Source: Polyangiaceae bacterium (GTDB lineage: Bacteria; Myxococcota; Polyangia; Polyangiales; Polyangiaceae). Taken from it: 8,492 nucleotides of DNA. The notes below the pieces were generated by a model, which was given only the letters and a program-made list of their open reading frames with translations, had not been told where the DNA came from and made no database searches. Both the position numbers and the translations under genes were made by a program. This document shows, piece after piece, positions 5,844-8,492 of the stretch (positions are counted from its first letter, which is position 1; every line of letters starts with the position of its first letter). The stretch is taken from NCBI GenBank assembly GCA_025936205.1, contig JAICTU010000406.1, positions 1 through 8,492 on the forward strand. The letters run 5' to 3'.

Positions 5844-6062
5844 ATGCACGACAAACTTCTCGTCGCGTTGCTCGCTGCCTTCACTGCCGGGGCTTTCGGC
5901 TGCGTCACGGTGCGCCCCGAGCAGCGGGCCATCCTGGCGGATCGCATCATGCAGTTTGGCGCCGATGCGCGCGAGCGAGCGGCACTCGAGCACGCGATCG
6001 AAAATCGCGAGGGCTCGAGCGGTGCCGGCTCCGTCCAAGGCGGGGGCTGCGGATGCAACTGA
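5844..6062 (+). CDS. DUF4266 small lipoprotein
   Basis: A 72-residue protein recognisable as DUF4266. The signal segment ends in a lipobox with the lipidated Cys at residue 20 (AGAFGC). The family core VTVRPEQRAILADRIM (21-36) follows, then a helix with AALEHAIENREGSSG (46-60) and a Gly-rich tail ending GGGCGCN (Cys69, Cys71). AGGA lies eight bases before the ATG. The function is unknown. In many bacteria DUF4266 genes sit beside a DUF3570 gene, often with a thioredoxin-like protein and an ApbE-type flavin transferase; only DUF3570 is here. The last two Cys could bind metal, form a redox pair or be modified. The 3' end overlaps the DUF3570 start by 10 bp, implying coupled translation. Confidence 0.93.
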   Translation: MHDKLLVALLAAFTAGAFGCVTVRPEQRAILADRIMQFGADARERAALEHAIENREGSSGAGSVQGGGCGCN

Positions 6063-7291
6063 GGTGGCGCGCCGCGGGCCTGGTCGCCCTCGGCCTGGCG
6101 GTGTTCCCTCAGCCGGGCAGGGGCCAGGTGGCGGAGGTGGATCTGCGGACGCAGATCTTTCACGAACCGTCGGCACAGAGCCATATGACGGTGTACACGC
6201 CGGAGGTCAGCATCCAGGCCTCTCCGAGCGACGCGCTGACCGTGTCCGCCAACTATCAGGCGGATGCCGTCACCGGCGCCAGCGAGTCGATCAAGGCGGG
6301 CCCGCTGCTGGCGAACGTGCCCGACATCGTGAGCCGGGCATCGGTGCGAGATTTCAGGCAGATGGCCACGGGCGGCTTCAGCCTCGCGCGTGAACACACG
6401 CGCTTCGGCGGCTCGTACAGCTATGGCACCGAGAACGATTATCGGTCCAACTCCTTCGCGGTGAACGCGGGGACGGATTTCCTGCAGCGCAACACGGATG
6501 TGGAGATCGGCTACTCGAAGGGCTTCGACGAGGTCTGCAGCCGGCGCCAGCGCAATCTGCCCGCGACATTGCGCCAAGGCCTGGACAGCTCGGACGGCTG
6601 CTTTACCAAGTCCGAGCGCGTGGAGAGCCTGCCGATCAGCCTCGACAATTTCCGGCTCGCCTGGACCCAGACCTGGACGCCGGTGCTGACGACACAGCTG
6701 GTGTTCACGGGCGCGCTTCAGCACGGCTTCCTGGGCAATCCTTACCGAGAGGTGGTGATCGGTCCCACCGGGCAGGCGGCGCAGGAGAACCACCCCGATG
6801 ATCGGCGGCGCATCGCCGCGGGGCTGGCGCTGAAGTACTACGCCAGGAGCATCGAGACGGCGCTGGGAGTTTCGACGCGCGTCTATCGCGACTCTTGGGA
6901 GCTGCAAAGCTTCAATGTCGAGATCACGGCGGAGCGTTATCTGCAGCCTTGGCTGCGGCTGCTCTTGCACGGGCGAGCGTACGTGCAGTCCGGCGCCAGC
7001 TTTTGGAGCGACGACTATACCGGCGGCGAGCCAGCGACGGGCCCGCGCGGGCAGTTCTGGTCCGGCGATCGCGAGCTCTCGCCCTTGCAGACGCTGCTCG
7101 GCGGCGCGAGCCTCACCGGCAGCTGGCGCGCGGCCGGCGATTCGCGCTGGATGGGCGTCTTCCGTGAGATTTCCGCCGGAGCGAGCCTCGATCTACTCGC
7201 GACCTTTTTGCGGGACTTCACCTGGGCGGGCGAGAAGCCCGACGACACGATCGTGATGTTGCCGTCGCTCGGGGCGACGGGCAGCTTCTGA
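6053..7291 (+). CDS. DUF3570 outer-membrane beta-barrel protein
   Basis: A 412-residue exported protein that fits DUF3570. A signal peptide covers about residues 1-24 (cleavage near GRG-QVAEV). The family motif SANYQADAVTGAS (65-77) is clear, followed by many amphipathic strands such as FGGSYSYGTENDY, FRLAWTQTWTPVLTTQLVF and VYRDSWELQSFNVEITAERYL. The chain ends in TGSF, and the terminal Phe fits assembly by the BAM machinery. Two Cys (about residues 162 and 183) could form an external disulfide. The role is unknown; the constant pairing with DUF4266 suggests the small lipoprotein is a partner or cargo. The start overlaps the DUF4266 stop by 10 bp and a purine-rich stretch lies upstream. This is the last gene of the operon; a probable terminator follows about 60 bp later. 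Confidence 0.92.
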   Translation: MQLRWRAAGLVALGLAVFPQPGRGQVAEVDLRTQIFHEPSAQSHMTVYTPEVSIQASPSDALTVSANYQADAVTGASESIKAGPLLANVPDIVSRASVRDFRQMATGGFSLAREHTRFGGSYSYGTENDYRSNSFAVNAGTDFLQRNTDVEIGYSKGFDEVCSRRQRNLPATLRQGLDSSDGCFTKSERVESLPISLDNFRLAWTQTWTPVLTTQLVFTGALQHGFLGNPYREVVIGPTGQAAQENHPDDRRRIAAGLALKYYARSIETALGVSTRVYRDSWELQSFNVEITAERYLQPWLRLLLHGRAYVQSGASFWSDDYTGGEPATGPRGQFWSGDRELSPLQTLLGGASLTGSWRAAGDSRWMGVFREISAGASLDLLATFLRDFTWAGEKPDDTIVMLPSLGATGSF

Positions 7292-7323
7292 CGTAACTCC
7301 GTCCTCCCGCCCACCGTCGTGCT

Positions 7324-7337
7324 CGGGGGTGTCCCCG
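7324..7337 (+). other. Short GC hairpin downstream of the DUF3570 gene
   Basis: CGGGG (7324-7328) pairs with CCCCG (7333-7337) around a four-base loop, 33 bases after the DUF3570 stop. No T-run follows. It may protect the 3' end of the mRNA or assist the stronger terminator just downstream. Confidence 0.35.
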
Positions 7338-7352
7338 CAGCAGAAGTCGTCA

Positions 7353-7375
7353 GCGCGCCTCCGGCGCGCAGTTTT
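7353..7375 (+). terminator. Probable intrinsic terminator of the envelope operon
   Basis: GCGCGCC (7353-7359) and GGCGCGC (7363-7369) form a perfect 7-bp GC stem with a three-base TCC loop, followed by AG and TTTT (7372-7375). The position, about 60 bp past the DUF3570 stop and before the ahcY leader, fits transcription termination. The T-run is short, so some read-through into ahcY is possible. Confidence 0.65.
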
Positions 7376-7386
7376 ATAGGTGCGGG

Positions 7387-7504
7387 GGCTCGGGCGGTGA
7401 GTTATAGGCCACTCGTTCACGGGTGGTCCCAGAGGTTGGCGACGGCCCGGAGCATCTGCGGGAACGCCCGCCCGAAAAGGGCGGGGCCACCCGCATCCCG
7501 AGTC
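7387..7504 (+). promoter_or_regulatory. Candidate structured leader RNA (riboswitch-like) of ahcY
   Basis: The leader folds into a closed multi-branch shape. GGCTCGGG (7387-7394) pairs with CCCGAGTC (7497-7504) with one G-U, closing the element just before the AAGGAG. Inside is a small hairpin (GAGT 7399-7402 with ACTC 7411-7414). Then come two mutually exclusive stems: CGGGTGGTCCC (7420-7430) with GGGGCCACCCG (7483-7493), 11 bp with one G-U; or a long hairpin from TGCGGG (7457-7462) with CCCGCA (7490-7495), enclosing GCCCGCCC/GGGCGGGGC with a GAAAA loop. Switching of this sort is typical of riboswitches, and its place before an SAH-clearing enzyme suggests a SAM-cycle ligand. It lacks the conserved GAGGAGCGCUGC motif of the SAH riboswitch and the SAM-I core. 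A promoter is not obvious; TTATAGG occurs at 7374-7380 and 7402-7408. Confidence 0.4.
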
Positions 7505-7519
7505 AGCCCAAGGAGCTAC

Positions 7520-8492
7520 ATGACGATGCAAACGAGCGAATCTTCATTGAACGAGCACGCCGCCGCGCGAACCTCTGCGGGGGCACGGCTTCCGTTCAAG
7601 GTCGCCGATCTGGCTCTGCATGAGCTGGGGCGGAAGGAGATTCGGCTGGCCGAGCAGGAGATGCCCGGCCTGATGGCTCTGCGGGCCGAACATGGCGCGA
7701 GCAAGCCGCTCAAGGGCGCGAAGGTCGCCGGTTCGCTGCACATGACGGTGCAGACGGCGGTGTTGATCGAGACGCTGGTCGCGCTTGGGGCGGACGTGCG
7801 CTGGGCCTCCTGCAACATCTTCAGCACGCAAGACTCGGCTGCCGCCGCGGTGGTGGTCGGCACCGGCACTCCGCAAAAGCCGAAGGGTGTGCCCGTCTAC
7901 GCCTGGAAGGGCGAGACGCTCGAAGAGTACTGGTGGTGCACGGACGAGATGCTGACCTGGCCCGACGGCAGCGGCCCGGATCTGATTGTGGACGACGGTG
8001 GCGACGCCACGCTCTTGATCGTCAAGGGCGCGGAGTTCAACCGCAAGGGCTCCGTCCCGCAGCCGGCGTCGGATGAGTCCGCGGAAGGCGTCGTGTTCCT
8101 GGAGCTCGCGCGCCGCGTGCAGAAGGAGTCGCCCGGCAAGTGGGAGCGCTTCGCCAAGAACGTGCGCGGCGTGAGCGAGGAGACGACGACGGGTGTGCAT
8201 CGCCTGTACGAGATGCAGAAGAAGGGCGAGCTGCCGTTCCCCGCGATCAACGTCAACGACTCCGTCACCAAGAGCAAGTTCGACAACCTGTACGGTTGCC
8301 GCCACTCGCTGATCGACGGCATCAATCGCGCCAGCGACGTGATGATGGCCGGCAAGGTGGCGGTGGTGTGCGGCTATGGCGACGTGGGCAAGGGCTGCGC
8401 GCAGTCGCTCAAGGGCCAGGGTTGCCGCGTGATCATCACCGAGATCGATCCGATCTGCGCGCTCCAGGCCGCGATGGAAGGCTACGAGGTCA
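7520..8492 (+). CDS. ahcY: S-adenosylhomocysteine hydrolase (N-terminal part, cut by window edge)
   Basis: The first 324 residues of adenosylhomocysteinase are present; the reading frame continues past the window. The enzyme splits S-adenosylhomocysteine into adenosine and homocysteine using bound NAD, relieving product inhibition of methyltransferases. Motifs match the family throughout: [12 protein letters not shown] (44-55), GSLHMT (71-76, usually GCLHMT), [10 protein letters not shown] (96-105), [14 protein letters not shown] (127-140), DDGGDAT (158-164), [10 protein letters not shown] (220-229), [18 protein letters not shown] (244-261, with the catalytic-site Lys251 and Asp255) and the NAD-binding GYGDVGKG (285-292). 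An insert of about 40 residues around 170-215 is common in bacterial forms. AAGGAG lies four bases before the ATG at 7520; the Met at residue 3 is an alternative start. It follows a terminator and a structured leader and so is probably its own transcription unit. Confidence 0.97.
   Translation, partial: MTMQTSESSLNEHAAARTSAGARLPFKVADLALHELGRKEIRLAEQEMPGLMALRAEHGASKPLKGAKVAGSLHMTVQTAVLIETLVALGADVRWASCNIFSTQDSAAAAVVVGTGTPQKPKGVPVYAWKGETLEEYWWCTDEMLTWPDGSGPDLIVDDGGDATLLIVKGAEFNRKGSVPQPASDESAEGVVFLELARRVQKESPGKWERFAKNVRGVSEETTTGVHRLYEMQKKGELPFPAINVNDSVTKSKFDNLYGCRHSLIDGINRASDVMMAGKVAVVCGYGDVGKGCAQSLKGQGCRVIITEIDPICALQAAMEGYEV

Noticed and set aside
5765..6970. A 401-codon minus-strand open frame across the DUF4266 and DUF3570 genes
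   Set aside because: It lies opposite two recognisable families with overlapping stop and start, and its product is Arg/Ala/His-rich with no known motif.
7387..7504. Standard SAH riboswitch before ahcY
   Set aside because: The conserved GAGGAGCGCUGC and AACGGCGCUC segments are not found, so only a generic structured leader is reported.
7457..7504. Cobalamin riboswitch fragment, because GCGGGAAC...CCACCCGCA resembles part of the B12 core
   Set aside because: The GGUG/AAUCC stem-loop, the ACUGU segment and the downstream kissing-loop arm are missing; the likeness is limited to GGGAA and CCCGC.

Overview
The window is GC-rich, densely coding DNA from what looks like a delta-type proteobacterium, most likely a member of the Myxococcota (Polyangia-like). 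This rests on gene content: a TIGR04552-type protein, a DUF507 protein, several secreted lipoprotein and outer-membrane genes, and strong G/C bias at third codon positions. The placement is an inference; no rRNA or other marker gene is present.

The left half (1-4078) is a run of genes on the minus strand, read right to left. It holds a 72-residue two-helix membrane protein, a TIGR04552-like protein, a DUF507 protein, yicC (endoribonuclease family), gmk (guanylate kinase) and mtnP (methylthioadenosine phosphorylase, cut by the left edge). Gaps are short: 108, 85 and 46 bp, then a 4-bp ATGA overlap, then 56 bp. They may form one operon, although a hairpin after the TIGR04552-like gene could split it. 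The TIGR04552-like protein carries, in order, the landmarks of a RelA/SpoT alarmone-synthetase domain. This is notable because E. coli spoT sits close to gmk and yicC.

A non-coding stretch of about 480 bp (4079-4555) separates this run from a plus-strand envelope operon (4556-7291). That operon encodes a lipoprotein with an unusual Cys-X13-Cys-His spacing, a secreted SH3-plus-beta-barrel protein, a DUF4266 small lipoprotein ending in Gly-Cys-Gly-Cys-Asn, and a DUF3570 outer-membrane barrel. Three of the four genes start with no gap or with overlap, so they are probably made together. The products suggest a cell-envelope assembly with cysteine- or metal-related chemistry whose function is unknown.

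After a probable terminator (7353-7375) comes ahcY (S-adenosylhomocysteine hydrolase), which runs off the right edge. Its leader (about 7387-7504) can fold into a closed multi-branch structure with two mutually exclusive long stems, as in a riboswitch, but does not match the SAH or SAM riboswitch motifs I know. The two window ends thus carry enzymes that clear the two by-products of SAM use, methylthioadenosine and S-adenosylhomocysteine.

The main leads are the RelA/SpoT-like signature, the ahcY leader, the odd Cys/His lipoprotein in its envelope cassette, and an 18-bp tandem repeat before the TIGR04552-like gene.
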